From Lachnospiraceae bacterium (lineage in GTDB: Bacteria; Bacillota; Clostridia; Lachnospirales; Lachnospiraceae), in the NCBI GenBank assembly GCA_017625815.1, contig JAGAKD010000106.1:1-64000 (forward strand): 64,000 nt of DNA, written 5' to 3'. The notes below the pieces were generated by a model. The model was not told the origin of the DNA. It saw nothing but the letters and a program-made list of their open reading frames with translations, and made no database searches. The position numbers were made by a program, and so were the translations under genes. Below, piece after piece: positions 33,350 to 41,571 of this stretch; the first letter of the stretch is position 1, and the number at the start of each line of letters is the position of its first letter.

Positions 33350-33787
33350 ATGAAAGGTATTATTTTGGGAATTATTCCTAGCAGTGCTAATTTCGTAGAA
33401 GTTAAACTTCCATTAAATGTAGAGCCTAAACAATTCGATGCAATTATGAATCGAATCAAATTGGAATTTTATTCCAATATACAGCCTAAGATGAAATCAA
33501 GTGACAGTGATTTCGGAATCGTTACATTTAATGAAGACGAAGCAAATAGCATTATAAACGAATCTCCTGCTATTATGGCAGTTGAAGACTTAATTCGAAC
33601 AATTGGTAACCCGGTAGCAAATCCAGATTGGGCATCAAAATTTTGGAGAGAGTACGGTAATGGTAATCCTATAGTAGGACAAGGATTATTAGTTATTCGT
33701 AACAATTGTGATTCTCAACTTGAAGATTATCTCAAGGAAAAGAATTTAGCATGGTTATTAGATTTTGTTAGAGCAACAAGAAGATAA
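33350..33787 (+). CDS. Unrecognised 145-residue protein
   Basis: It begins MKGIILGIIPSSANFVEVKL. The pattern is alpha/beta with a Trp-rich segment (NPDWASKFWREYGNGNPIVG). Spacing around the gene is large because of flanking non-coding tracts, so it may have its own promoter. Function unknown. Confidence 0.55.
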   Translation: MKGIILGIIPSSANFVEVKLPLNVEPKQFDAIMNRIKLEFYSNIQPKMKSSDSDFGIVTFNEDEANSIINESPAIMAVEDLIRTIGNPVANPDWASKFWREYGNGNPIVGQGLLVIRNNCDSQLEDYLKEKNLAWLLDFVRATRR

Positions 33788-33789
33788 TC

Positions 33790-33912
33790 ATGGGAAAGAC
33801 TTGGAAAGAAAGTAAATTTGCAAAACAAAAAGAGTATAAATCTCATTCTCATTGCAAATTAACTCCTTATAAAAGACATAAATGCGACAAAGATGAAACT
33901 TATCGCCAGTAG
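33790..33912 (+). CDS. 40-residue basic peptide
   Basis: It begins MGKTWKESKFAKQKEYKSHS and contains His and Cys residues (HSHC, RHKC) that could form a small zinc knuckle. The ATG lies two bases after the previous stop. Lys is very abundant. Low length keeps confidence moderate. Confidence 0.5.
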   Translation: MGKTWKESKFAKQKEYKSHSHCKLTPYKRHKCDKDETYRQ

Positions 33913-34096
33913 TAACATCTAAAATTTCATTTATATGGTGGTCAACCCCAATAAGCGTAAATATTTCCAGAGTCCTACGACATCACCCCCTGTGTGAAGA
34001 TGCACAGCACGTCAATAAAGTAATAGGGATACTGTCGATATAAGTAAAATGAATAAGACAGACGCTTTTATTTAAGACATTAAATATCAAATTATA
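33913..34096 (+). ncRNA. Structured intergenic tract
   Basis: AATAAGCGT (about 33,950-33,958) can pair with ACGCTTTTATT (about 34,063-34,073), with a two-base bulge, closing a domain that contains a TGTG/CACA arm. The phrase TTTCCAGAGTCC resembles one in the 30.8-kb tract. It ends just before the next gene. A structured leader is likely. Confidence 0.4.
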
Positions 34097-34300
34097 ATGG
34101 CAAAGGAAACTAAATTAAAAAAGTTATGGTTGTGGAATAAAAAGCCTAAAGAGGAATTTAATCCACAAAGTTCGGCATTATCACAAGTAACTGTGAAATG
34201 TACACTCTTACGTAGATTTAAGTCATTTGTAGAAGTGGCTTATAATCATCCTAGAATTAATAAACAAGTAAAAACAATACTACCAGCTTATTGGTGGTAA
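34097..34300 (+). CDS. Small basic protein
   Basis: A 67-residue protein beginning MAKETKLKKLWLWNKKPKEE, basic, with a short beta region (SQVTVKCTLLRRFKSFVEVA). It ends with the aromatic LPAYWW. Function unknown; 22 bases separate it from the next gene. Confidence 0.5.
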   Translation: MAKETKLKKLWLWNKKPKEEFNPQSSALSQVTVKCTLLRRFKSFVEVAYNHPRINKQVKTILPAYWW

Positions 34301-34322
34301 ATAAAATATAAGAATAACATTT

Positions 34323-34637
34323 ATGGCATCACGAGATTCGCCTAAAAAGCCAGATTCACATAAAATGGAACTAAAAGCAAAAGTTCGCGAATTAATTAAT
34401 AGTAGACCTAAATTTAAAGCATATTTAAAAAAACACAATTTAGAAGGTAAACTAATTAAGAACTTTTGTGAATTAAAATATCATTTAAAAGGTAAAGACT
34501 TAGATGATAAAATAAATACATTAAAATATACACCTTATCCAATAGCTCACATATTTACTTGGCGTAAAACAAAAGAAGGAGACGCATTCTGGGGAAAACA
34601 CGATGCATATTTTAATGATATTATCAAACGAAAATAA
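34323..34637 (+). CDS. Unrecognised basic protein
   Basis: A 104-residue protein beginning MASRDSPKKPDSHKMELKAK. Helical and Lys-rich, with a C-terminal aromatic cluster (FTWRKTKEGDAFWGKHDAYF). Possibly nucleic-acid binding by composition. No family recognised. Confidence 0.55.
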   Translation: MASRDSPKKPDSHKMELKAKVRELINSRPKFKAYLKKHNLEGKLIKNFCELKYHLKGKDLDDKINTLKYTPYPIAHIFTWRKTKEGDAFWGKHDAYFNDIIKRK

Positions 34638-34669
34638 ATCAATTACAAACAATTTAAAATCAATTTATT

Positions 34670-35047
34670 ATGGGAACATTTAATTTAGAAGAAAAATTAG
34701 CAAATCAAGAAGCAAACGAAAACAAAGTTCAAGCAGACGCAGTAGCAAAAGCTAAAGAAAACATGGCACAGAAGAAACTTGAAGAGGAAGCTCGTAAAGT
34801 TGAACGTCGCCTTGTAGATGCAGAACAAGAAGAAACTAAAGCATTAAAAGCTTTACGCTATGATCGCAAGAAAGCAGACGCTCAGAAAACTTACTTAGAA
34901 ACTATTTCTAAGGCCAAGGAAGAGTTTGAAACTTCTGGTGATTATGCTAAGTATGACAAAGCAGTTGAAGAAGCTGACAATGCCCGTAACAAAGCTCTTA
35001 CAGAAGCTAAGAAAGCTATTTACGGAGATGACTATTGGAGATATTAA
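34670..35047 (+). CDS. Charged coiled-coil protein
   Basis: A 125-residue protein, nearly all alpha-helix with alternating Glu, Lys, Arg and Ala (AKAKENMAQKKLEEEARKVE). It probably forms a long coiled coil. Its last codons (GDDYWRY) overlap the 5' end of the structured RNA that follows, so GGAGATG at 35,024 serves both. A similar Lys/Glu/Ala-rich style is seen in the 455-residue protein at 44.7 kb. Confidence 0.6.
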   Translation: MGTFNLEEKLANQEANENKVQADAVAKAKENMAQKKLEEEARKVERRLVDAEQEETKALKALRYDRKKADAQKTYLETISKAKEEFETSGDYAKYDKAVEEADNARNKALTEAKKAIYGDDYWRY

Positions 35048-35686
35048 TCCTATAGTACTATTCCAATAACAGAGCTGAGAGTGTTCGAAAGACCTCTCAG
35101 TCTCTATTTTAAAGTATTTACACTTTAATTTAGAGATTAATGCCACGTTACAAACAACCGAAGCGCAGTAGGTAATTTTATCTGAATTAACAGATAGCTC
35201 AAGAACCTTTGAGTCAGAGTGGAAGAACTTTGAGCCACTGATCATGTGCCTAAGATCATTGTTATTATAAAGCTTACCGACAATTGGGTAAGTGCTGAAT
35301 CGCTAGAGCCTTGGAGCCAAGACTATAATAACAGCTCTAGAAATGGAGTTATAATAACAATGATATCAAATCACAATAACTATGAGTCTTAGAACCAGCA
35401 GCAATGCAATAGTTATACGATCTATCAAAGGCTATTTTACATAAATAATATTGAGCTATATGCCGTATAAAATCTAACGAAAAGAACCAGAGCGATCCAT
35501 TAATAATGATATGATCCAGCAGTTAAGTAATTAGAACAAATTTTATACAATATTATTTATATCTTAGGATATACGTTGGGAAACTAACGTATATCCACAA
35601 ATATTCAATACATAAGAACTGTGTATTGTCTTATTAGGTTTATTGGAAGTATGTAAGACGAGAGTTCGAATCTCTCCATCTCCACA
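35024..35686 (+). ncRNA. Large structured RNA ending in a tRNA T-arm and acceptor strand
   Basis: About 660 bases with a closing helix GGAGATG (35,024-35,030)/CATCTCC (35,677-35,683). Internal perfect helices: CTGAGAG/CTCTCAG (35,075-35,100), TCTCTA/TAGAGA with TTAAAGT/ACTTTAA inside (35,101-35,136), a 16-bp helix (35,255-35,270 with 35,349-35,364) enclosing CTTACC/GGTAAG and CTAGAGC/GCTCTAG, ATAACTAT/ATAGTTAT (35,376-35,416), a 12-bp plus 9-bp pair (35,441-35,453 and 35,465-35,473 with 35,540-35,560), GGATATACGTT/AACGTATATCC (35,567-35,596) and GTCTTA/TAAGAC (35,628-35,659). A T-arm, GAGAG-TTCGAAT-CTCTC, precedes the closing strand and an ACA end. The size and tRNA link recall GOLLD or ROOL RNAs; membership is untested. 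Confidence 0.65.
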
Positions 35687-35704
35687 AGAATAATAGAAAA
35701 GGGG

Positions 35705-35803
35705 ATGAAAGGCATTAGATTACATATGAAAGATAAAATAGGTTCACCTATAAATTTAAATGGCAATACATTTGTCACAGATTATACTGCGATAGCAGCG
35801 TAA
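35705..35803 (+). CDS. Possible 32-residue peptide
   Basis: It begins MKGIRLHMKDKIGSPINLNG, preceded by AAAAGGGG as a possible ribosome site. It lies between the large RNA and a tRNA-like element. Composition is protein-like, but the short length leaves real doubt. Confidence 0.35.
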   Translation: MKGIRLHMKDKIGSPINLNGNTFVTDYTAIAA

Positions 35804-35833
35804 TCTAACGTGCTAACTACGGAAGTGCAGGGA

Positions 35834-35904
35834 TACCATTTAGCTCAATCGGTTAGAGCCATGGATTTTACCATGAGATGGGGGTTCGACTCCCCCTTTG
35901 GTAA
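35834..35904 (+). tRNA. tRNA-like element with a six-base anticodon loop
   Basis: TACCATT-TA-GCTC-AATCGGTTA-GAGC-CATGG-ATTTTA-CCATG-AGAT-GGGGG-TTCGACT-CCCCC-TTTGGTA-A. D, anticodon and T stems pair perfectly. The acceptor pairs at five of seven positions, with two T-T mismatches. The anticodon loop has six bases instead of seven and position 26 is missing, so the anticodon cannot be assigned safely (UUU or UUA lie in the loop). Either a decaying tRNA or a specialised mimic. Confidence 0.55.
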
Positions 35905-35943
35905 CAAGTGTTAATTAACATTATTAATTTAATAATCATCAAG

Positions 35944-36333
35944 ATGAAAAAAGATGGCAAAAGATCTACGTTTGAATCATTAGAAGGTAATTTCTCACAT
36001 TTTACTGAGGAGTTTATTGCTGCTGGACCAAGACTAACAGTCATTGGGTTATTTCGTAAACTATGTGCATTAAATGCTGAAGTAGGTTGTATAGATATGA
36101 GTAGTTTATGCAGCAAAAATGCTAAAATAGTATTATTGTGTATAAATGAAGGTACAGGTAAAAGGAAATACGGTAAAATATATCTAAAAAACAGAGCTTG
36201 GTGGGACTATTGGCATAATCCAAAGCATAAGCGCAATAAACCAGCTTATAAAACTTATAATGTACCTAAACAAATGTCTACAGTACTTAATAAATTAGTT
36301 ATTAATCCAATAGAACTAATAATTCCAGAGTAA
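35944..36333 (+). CDS. Unrecognised 129-residue protein
   Basis: From ATG 35,944 (MKKDGKRSTFESLEGNFSHF); an upstream TTG at 35,908 would add hydrophobic residues coded by an AT-rich leader and is less likely. The middle holds several Cys (KLCALNAEVGC, SSLCSKNA), and the C-terminal half is basic and aromatic (RAWWDYWHNPKHKRNKPAY). Function unknown. Confidence 0.55.
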   Translation: MKKDGKRSTFESLEGNFSHFTEEFIAAGPRLTVIGLFRKLCALNAEVGCIDMSSLCSKNAKIVLLCINEGTGKRKYGKIYLKNRAWWDYWHNPKHKRNKPAYKTYNVPKQMSTVLNKLVINPIELIIPE

Positions 36334-36334
36334 T

Positions 36335-36514
36335 ATGAGAATAGAAGCGTGGGTTCATTTCGATGAACCAAATGAAAAGAAAGACTTAATAGAAATCATG
36401 AAGAATAATCCAAATAAGCTACTAGCTAATATGGCAATTCAAGAAAGATTTGGTTTAAGTTTAACAGAAGCAGATACAGTAATCGAAATGTATAACAAAA
36501 GAATTAAGAAATAA
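36335..36514 (+). CDS. Small 59-residue protein
   Basis: It begins MRIEAWVHFDEPNEKKDLIE, all soluble, with helices ANMAIQERFGLSLTEADTVI and a basic end. Its TAA overlaps the next ATG by one base and its start lies one base after the previous stop, a tight operon fit that supports translation. Confidence 0.6.
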   Translation: MRIEAWVHFDEPNEKKDLIEIMKNNPNKLLANMAIQERFGLSLTEADTVIEMYNKRIKK

Positions 36515-36945
36515 TGGAAAGATTAACAAAAGCAGGCATATACATTGCCGAACATTTAACCACACATGAACAATTTCTAGTAAATGTAATTGGTACAGCA
36601 CCACTTCTAAAAATAACAAATATAGTAAATCTGAATGAATTTTCAGAAAATATTATTATAGATAATGATGATATTTATCATTATAAAACAGAACTAGAAG
36701 AAGGAGTAAACGATTACTCATGGATACCTTTAGAACACAAAAAGTATATACCAATTAAGCGTAGTAATCCACTACAAGGTTTAAGTAATTATCAATGTTT
36801 AAAAGATAATTACGAAGACTATAGAAAATTAATACTCAACGAAAGAGAAAATGAAGTATTAATGGATATATGTACTAAAGAAAATGTATCAGTTGAAGTA
36901 GCACAAGAGATCATAAAGGAATTAAAACAATCCTATCGTGATTAA
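36514..36945 (+). CDS. Unrecognised 143-residue protein
   Basis: It begins MERLTKAGIYIAEHLTTHEQ. A beta-rich N-terminal half (FLVNVIGTAPLLKITNIVNL) is followed by a helical C-terminal segment (LMDICTKENVSVEVAQEIIK) resembling a short helix-turn-helix also seen in the 59-residue gene just upstream. It overlaps the next gene by eight bases. Confidence 0.55.
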   Translation: MERLTKAGIYIAEHLTTHEQFLVNVIGTAPLLKITNIVNLNEFSENIIIDNDDIYHYKTELEEGVNDYSWIPLEHKKYIPIKRSNPLQGLSNYQCLKDNYEDYRKLILNERENEVLMDICTKENVSVEVAQEIIKELKQSYRD

Positions 36946-37426
36946 ATTATATGACCAAACAAATCGGTTATCAAAACAAATGATTGACTTCCTTTTAAAA
37001 GGAGGTTTACCAGAGTATTTATTACCAGAATGGGATGATAGTTGTGGTTATAGATGTGATTGGAATATTATAGGTGGTGAAGAAGCTAAAATAAAATTTA
37101 AGCCTTATTACAAACCACATGATAAATATTCTTATACTTTAGACGTAAAAAAGAAAGTAGAATCATGGCTAGTTAGAACTAGTATGAAACTATTTTTACC
37201 ACATTTACTAGTTAAAAATACTATGAGAACAGATCATGTACAAAAAAGAATATGTACATCAATGATCTACAATTTACCAATAAATGAAATAGATAAATGG
37301 ATGATTATGGACAATTATCTATTTTGTTATTGGAATCGCAAACGTGTGTTTGATTTGTACATGTGTAAAGAGGTAATGAAATTACCTTTTGCACCGGATC
37401 TAATAGAAGAAGATCCAGGGTGGTAG
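36938..37426 (+). CDS. Unrecognised 162-residue protein
   Basis: It begins MIKLYDQTNRLSKQMIDFLL. Rich in Trp, Tyr and Lys, with 'WDDSCGYRCDWNIIGGEEAK' near residues 32-51. Mixed alpha/beta. The gene ends at a perfect hairpin that separates it from the sigma-factor gene. Function unknown. Confidence 0.55.
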   Translation: MIKLYDQTNRLSKQMIDFLLKGGLPEYLLPEWDDSCGYRCDWNIIGGEEAKIKFKPYYKPHDKYSYTLDVKKKVESWLVRTSMKLFLPHLLVKNTMRTDHVQKRICTSMIYNLPINEIDKWMIMDNYLFCYWNRKRVFDLYMCKEVMKLPFAPDLIEEDPGW

Positions 37427-37444
37427 GAGAGAGATACTCCTACC
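37422..37444 (+). promoter_or_regulatory. Perfect hairpin ahead of the sigma-factor gene
   Basis: GGTAGGAG pairs with CTCCTACC around a seven-base loop, overlapping the stop of the previous gene and lying 22 bases before the sigma-factor ATG. No T-run follows, so attenuation or RNA protection is more likely than simple termination. Confidence 0.5.
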
Positions 37445-37465
37445 ATTCACAATAATCCGTAGCCT

Positions 37466-38047
37466 ATGAAAGAAGAAGAAAAAATCTTAATAGAACAGGC
37501 AAAGCACGGAGATGAACGAGCTTTCAAGAAATTATATGATAAATATTATCGTTTAATACGATATATTATTTTTGATAGTATCAAGAATGAAGAAAAGACA
37601 GCTGATTTAGTTGCCTTAACTTTCTCGAAAGCATTTCAACGACTCGATTACTTTGCTGAAAATATCTCTTTTGAAGCGTGGTTAAAAACCATTGCAATCA
37701 ATTCTGTTATTGATTCATTCAGAAGAGATAGAAATAAGCAAATTGATCTCTCTATAGATGACGAGGAAAGTTCAATACAAATTTCTACAGATAATGATCC
37801 CGAAACTGACATGATTAAGTCAGAGTCTTTAGAAATATTACGTATTGCACTTACTCGGCTTAGATCTAAATATCGGAACCTTCTAGAACTTCGATACTTT
37901 AAGAATCTAAGTTACAACGAACTTAGTGCTGAGCTTGGAATACCAGTTGGAACCATAAAGTCTGACTTATATAAAGCGAAGCGTAGGCTAAGAACTATTT
38001 TCAATAACATTTCAAATTCTAACAAAACATGGCAACAACCTTCTTAG
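37466..38047 (+). CDS. ECF-type sigma-70 family factor
   Basis: A 193-residue protein with the two-domain ECF layout. Sigma2 spans residues about 20-90 (AFKKLYDKYYRLIRYIIFDS, then ADLVALTFSKAFQRLDYF and FEAWLKTIAINSVIDSFRRD). Sigma4 spans about 130-183 (LTRLRSKYRNLLELRYFKNL, then SYNELSAELGIPVGTIKSDL with the recognition helix, YKAKRRLRTIF). There is no sigma3 or obvious anti-sigma partner. It should redirect host RNA polymerase to phage promoters, perhaps for the middle or late genes. It overlaps the next gene by 19 bases. Confidence 0.93.
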   Translation: MKEEEKILIEQAKHGDERAFKKLYDKYYRLIRYIIFDSIKNEEKTADLVALTFSKAFQRLDYFAENISFEAWLKTIAINSVIDSFRRDRNKQIDLSIDDEESSIQISTDNDPETDMIKSESLEILRIALTRLRSKYRNLLELRYFKNLSYNELSAELGIPVGTIKSDLYKAKRRLRTIFNNISNSNKTWQQPS

Positions 38048-38403
38048 CAATGCTTACAATCGCAATCATTTTTGCAGTTGCACGCTATTACGGAAGTTCA
38101 TCGTTAGCAAGTAATCTATTGCTTACTTTGGCTTTTAGTGTTGTTGTTGGACTTGGTATTCAATTTGCTACAAAGAAATCTGAAGCAAAGAAGATTACCA
38201 AGGTAGAACAATTAGCTACTACTAATAGTTCATCCATGTTACCAGTATCAGCTTTGGAACCTGATACTTGCCAATCAGGGGTAACAGGTAAGATGAACAA
38301 TTATAATGTAGTTAAAGACACTACCAAAGGAGTTCAACAGCAAGTAGTTAATCCTCTACTGTCATTCACACGAGGAGCTCCCCCATTTCCAGACTCATCC
38401 TAG
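38029..38403 (+). CDS. Membrane protein coupled to the sigma factor
   Basis: A 124-residue protein with two N-terminal membrane helices (FLAMLTIAIIFAVARYY; LASNLLLTLAFSVVVGLGIQ) and a soluble Ser/Thr-rich tail. It overlaps the sigma-factor gene by 19 bases, so the two are coupled. Membrane proteins next to ECF sigma genes are often anti-sigma factors in bacteria, but the tail shows no known anti-sigma domain, so this is speculative. Confidence 0.6.
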   Translation: MATTFLAMLTIAIIFAVARYYGSSSLASNLLLTLAFSVVVGLGIQFATKKSEAKKITKVEQLATTNSSSMLPVSALEPDTCQSGVTGKMNNYNVVKDTTKGVQQQVVNPLLSFTRGAPPFPDSS

Positions 38404-38478
38404 AGAGAGTTAGCGGGGTCACAATTTTATTAGTAATTAACAATTTAATTCAGTAAAGGACTGAGTATCATTATCAAA

Positions 38479-39894
38479 ATGGCAAAGAAAGATAAAAAGA
38501 ATAATAATAAGAAAGAAGAAGTAGTTAATACAACAGCACAGACTGTTAAAGACACTCCTAAGACTGATTTAAAAGAAACATCAGCTCCTCAACCAGCAGG
38601 TAAAACTGTTAAAGAGACAAAGAAACCTGAAGTAAAGAAAGAAGAACCTAAAGTAGAGGTTCCTAAAGAAGATGCTTCAGGTATTGTAGAAACTCCAGAA
38701 GTAGAAGAAGTAAAGAATGAAAAACCTGTAGAACAAGGTAGTTCTTTAGTTCCTCCAAGTATTAATGAATTATATGCTAAAATGGGACCATCAGACATGA
38801 TGGATGCAAACCATGCAGCAGTATTCATGGATACTATGGAACGTAGATTGGCTAAGATGGATAAGTCTAAACCACTCTATGTAAAGATGGAAAGCTTACT
38901 AGATTATAATATGATGTGGTATGCAATCCGTCTATCTGTTCAGAGTTTCGCACAAAAGCGTGAAATGAATATGATTACTCCTAATGATGAAACAATCGTT
39001 CAGGAAGCAATCAACATTGCAGCATCTATGGGTGTAGCATTAGAAGCTCATCCTACGCCAGATAATCAGCAAATGGTATTAGAGTTCAAAGAGAAAAACA
39101 TGGACAAAGATACCATTGAAGCAGCCAAAGCTGAAAATGCTGGTACAGAAACAGCAAAGAAAAGTAAACGTACACCATTAACTCCAGAAGAAATGGATCC
39201 AAAGAACTGGAAGAATGATGAAGATGCTAAACGAGCACTTCAACAGGACATTCAAGCAACTCAGGAAACTCCAGCAAATAAGTTCTTACGATTACTTGGT
39301 AAAGTAAAGACATATCGTGAGAATATTGAAACCGATCCAGTAAAGAAGAATATGTGGGGTTCAGTCACATTTGGTACTCTTACTAAAGAACTTATTAGTT
39401 TAATTGGTAAAAAAGGTATCATTGTTCTTAATGGATTAATGTCCGCAACTACAGGTTCAATGAAATTAGGTCAAACAATGATCTTTGCTCATTCAACGAT
39501 TAAAAACAATATGCCTGCTTTACGTGAAACAGAAATTGCAGACTTGTTGAAGACGTTCATTGAATTAATGCATACGAAAGCTGATCAACCACTTGATCAA
39601 GATCCAGCTATCGTAAAAGGAATTCTCGAGCCTACTCGCGATACATTCGTTCGTATAGCATTACAGAAACCTGCAGAAAGTGAGAATCCTGATTGGTTTA
39701 AGAAAATCTTTAATCCATTCTTAAAAGCTTATCGTGATGAAGTTGGTTCTAAAGTAGATAGTAATGGACATAATAATCCAGACTTTTATTTAAAAGCAGC
39801 AAACAAGATGATTGAGATTCGTAACTTGTATGTAGACAAAGAAGCTCAATTCCCATTATTTACTTCTGCTGATATGGCTGTATTCACCGCATAA
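38479..39894 (+). CDS. Large soluble protein with a disordered N-terminus
   Basis: A 471-residue protein. Residues 1-90 are low-complexity Lys/Glu/Thr/Pro (KKDKKNNNKKEEVVNTTAQT). The rest is mainly helical, with a hydrophobic segment IGKKGIIVLNGLMSATTGSM near residue 312. Length, high expression-type codon use and a unique site between two membrane-protein genes suggest an important product, perhaps virion-packaged. I recognise no family. Confidence 0.6.
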   Translation: MAKKDKKNNNKKEEVVNTTAQTVKDTPKTDLKETSAPQPAGKTVKETKKPEVKKEEPKVEVPKEDASGIVETPEVEEVKNEKPVEQGSSLVPPSINELYAKMGPSDMMDANHAAVFMDTMERRLAKMDKSKPLYVKMESLLDYNMMWYAIRLSVQSFAQKREMNMITPNDETIVQEAINIAASMGVALEAHPTPDNQQMVLEFKEKNMDKDTIEAAKAENAGTETAKKSKRTPLTPEEMDPKNWKNDEDAKRALQQDIQATQETPANKFLRLLGKVKTYRENIETDPVKKNMWGSVTFGTLTKELISLIGKKGIIVLNGLMSATTGSMKLGQTMIFAHSTIKNNMPALRETEIADLLKTFIELMHTKADQPLDQDPAIVKGILEPTRDTFVRIALQKPAESENPDWFKKIFNPFLKAYRDEVGSKVDSNGHNNPDFYLKAANKMIEIRNLYVDKEAQFPLFTSADMAVFTA

Positions 39895-39904
39895 ATCATA
39901 TCAA

Positions 39905-40282
39905 ATGAAAGCTAAATTAGCATATATTGCAACAATATTTGTAGGATTAATATTATCTTACAATACGAATATCTTTGAACCAGAAGTTATTCAAGCAAGT
40001 GAAATCCCTAAAACGGTCACATTGCCACAAATTCCAGGTAACTTTAAGTTAGATCTGGATCTAGAAACAGGTAAAGCAAATGTGGAAAGCAATTTACCCA
40101 TTGCAAGTACTGGCATTACCGTTAATCACCCCACGAAAATCGTGGAAAAGGTAGTTTATAAAAACAAAATTAAAAAAGTCTATGAAACAAAAACTGAGTA
40201 TCGAGAGAAACTTCTGATGTTTCCTCTACCTTCTAAGAAGATTCACGTACCAGATATTCAGATACCAACAAAGGTAGAATAA
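39905..40282 (+). CDS. Exported or membrane-anchored protein
   Basis: A 125-residue protein with a signal peptide or anchor (KAKLAYIATIFVGLILSYNT). The mature part has strand-rich and Pro-rich segments (TVTLPQIPGNFKLDLDLETG) and a basic stretch (VYKNKIKKVYETKTEYREKL). It overlaps no gene but is followed after one base by a 34-residue membrane peptide. The pair could act together at the envelope. Confidence 0.55.
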   Translation: MKAKLAYIATIFVGLILSYNTNIFEPEVIQASEIPKTVTLPQIPGNFKLDLDLETGKANVESNLPIASTGITVNHPTKIVEKVVYKNKIKKVYETKTEYREKLLMFPLPSKKIHVPDIQIPTKVE

Positions 40283-40283
40283 T

Positions 40284-40388
40284 TATGACTAGTATTAATT
40301 CTAAATTAGATCCAAAAGATGACATTAAATTCATCATAACATTATTGGTTATACTATTTATAATAATATTAACCGCAGTAAGTAACTA
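40284..40388 (+). CDS. 34-residue membrane peptide
   Basis: It begins MTSINSKLDPKDDIKFIITL and has one C-terminal membrane helix (FIITLLVILFIIILTAV). The start is one base after the previous stop. It closes the coding stretch before the 2.3-kb non-coding tract. Confidence 0.5.
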
Positions 40389-41068
40389 ATACAGTCACCG
40401 TAGAAAGCTGTCAGGTAAAACATCTATCACCTGTAGTAAGAAGAATAGAGGTCATATTGTAGCTGTAGACCTAAAATTGCAATAAGTACAGCGTATATAC
40501 ATTAGTAATATCAAAGGCCAAGAGGATTCGTGTATATAGACAAGAGAAACAGAGTACGAGAATATGTGATCAGCTAAAACTGTAAATTCAAAAGGTAGTA
40601 CAATAACTTACTATGAGTTTATCTCTTTACTCAAGAATCATTAGTAAGAAAATGGGAGAGTGTCACTTCAACCCATAAAGTTCGAGAACCGTCTGGTGGA
40701 ATGATTAAAAGACACGATCTAGCTCAGCAGAGACGAAGACAAACGAAGTAAAGGTATCGGCATCCTAAAGTAGTAATAGTTATGAGATATTACTATGAGT
40801 ATATGAGTAAATACAAGGAGAAACCTCAGTACGTTGATACAATCATGTATGGAATCAAGAAGGTACGAAACACGAGCTGAAAGCTAGAGTAAGAAATACA
40901 AAGTGTATCCAACTTACTCTAGTTATTACTCATTCAACTGACTAACGTATTTGGGCATGTCCAAAGTGTCCATTCTGAATCTATGCTACCGAAAGGAATA
41001 GATAGGATAAAAATTGCTACTGTAGTGTTCACCATATAAGTTCTGGAACTCACTTAAAAGTGGAAAGT

Positions 41069-41343
41069 ATGGTTATGAAGGCAGAGAGATTAATCGAGTG
41101 TGCTTTAGGTGCTACATTTGAAAGTAAAGCAGTACAATTCTGCAATCTTTTACTCGTGGAAGTAAAGGATAATAGTCTGTATTATTACTGGAGAATATAA
41201 GGCTGAGTGGCTATGGCTCATACACTGAATTCGAGACTTATGTGTATGATAAGTTATCTGGATTAGGTGCCAAACCTATACCTAATAGAACGATTAATAC
41301 AAATGTGTCCGTGTTTGCTTCAAGTTATGACACAATAAAATGA
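41069..41343 (+). CDS. Possible small gene in two frames (43 + 55 codons)
   Basis: Within the non-coding tract, ATG 41,069 opens a 43-residue frame (MVMKAERLIECALGATFESK, ending YYYWRI, stop at 41,200). A second frame without ATG, open from 41,176 to 41,343, reads RLSGYGSYTEFETYVYDKLS and on. The two overlap by 25 bases in a -1 relation and both look protein-like. A frameshifted gene, a programmed -1 shift or chance are all possible; no standard slippery heptamer is seen. Confidence 0.3.
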
Positions 41344-41391
41344 TGGAAACGAGCAGGTTGTAAAAGCGTCCTAAAACACTAATACAGAGTT

Positions 41392-41571
41392 ATGACACCC
41401 TTTAGCAAGGTGGTTACACAGCAATGTGTGGGAGAGTATCCCTTTAATTTACATACCAAAAAAGTTCGCCTGGTAGACACACCAGTACGCAAGGAGAAGC
41501 GTAAAAGTTCATTTCAGAGTTTAGTTAAAGCTTTCTTTAAGATATATAACGAAAGTGGGGCTGATGATTAA
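41392..41571 (+). CDS. Possible 59-residue basic protein inside the non-coding tract
   Basis: ATG 41,392 gives MTPFSKVVTQQCVGEYPFNL and a Lys-rich middle. Third-position G and C are clearly higher than in neighbouring genes, and the same DNA forms hairpins (CTGGT/ACCAG, ACACA/TGTGT), so it may simply be structured RNA. Confidence 0.25.
   Translation: MTPFSKVVTQQCVGEYPFNLHTKKVRLVDTPVRKEKRKSSFQSLVKAFFKIYNESGADD

Noticed and set aside
35024..35686. Calling this RNA a tmRNA
   Set aside because: It is much longer than a tmRNA, lacks a recognisable tag frame and the conserved tmRNA 5' segment; only the acceptor/T-arm layout is similar.
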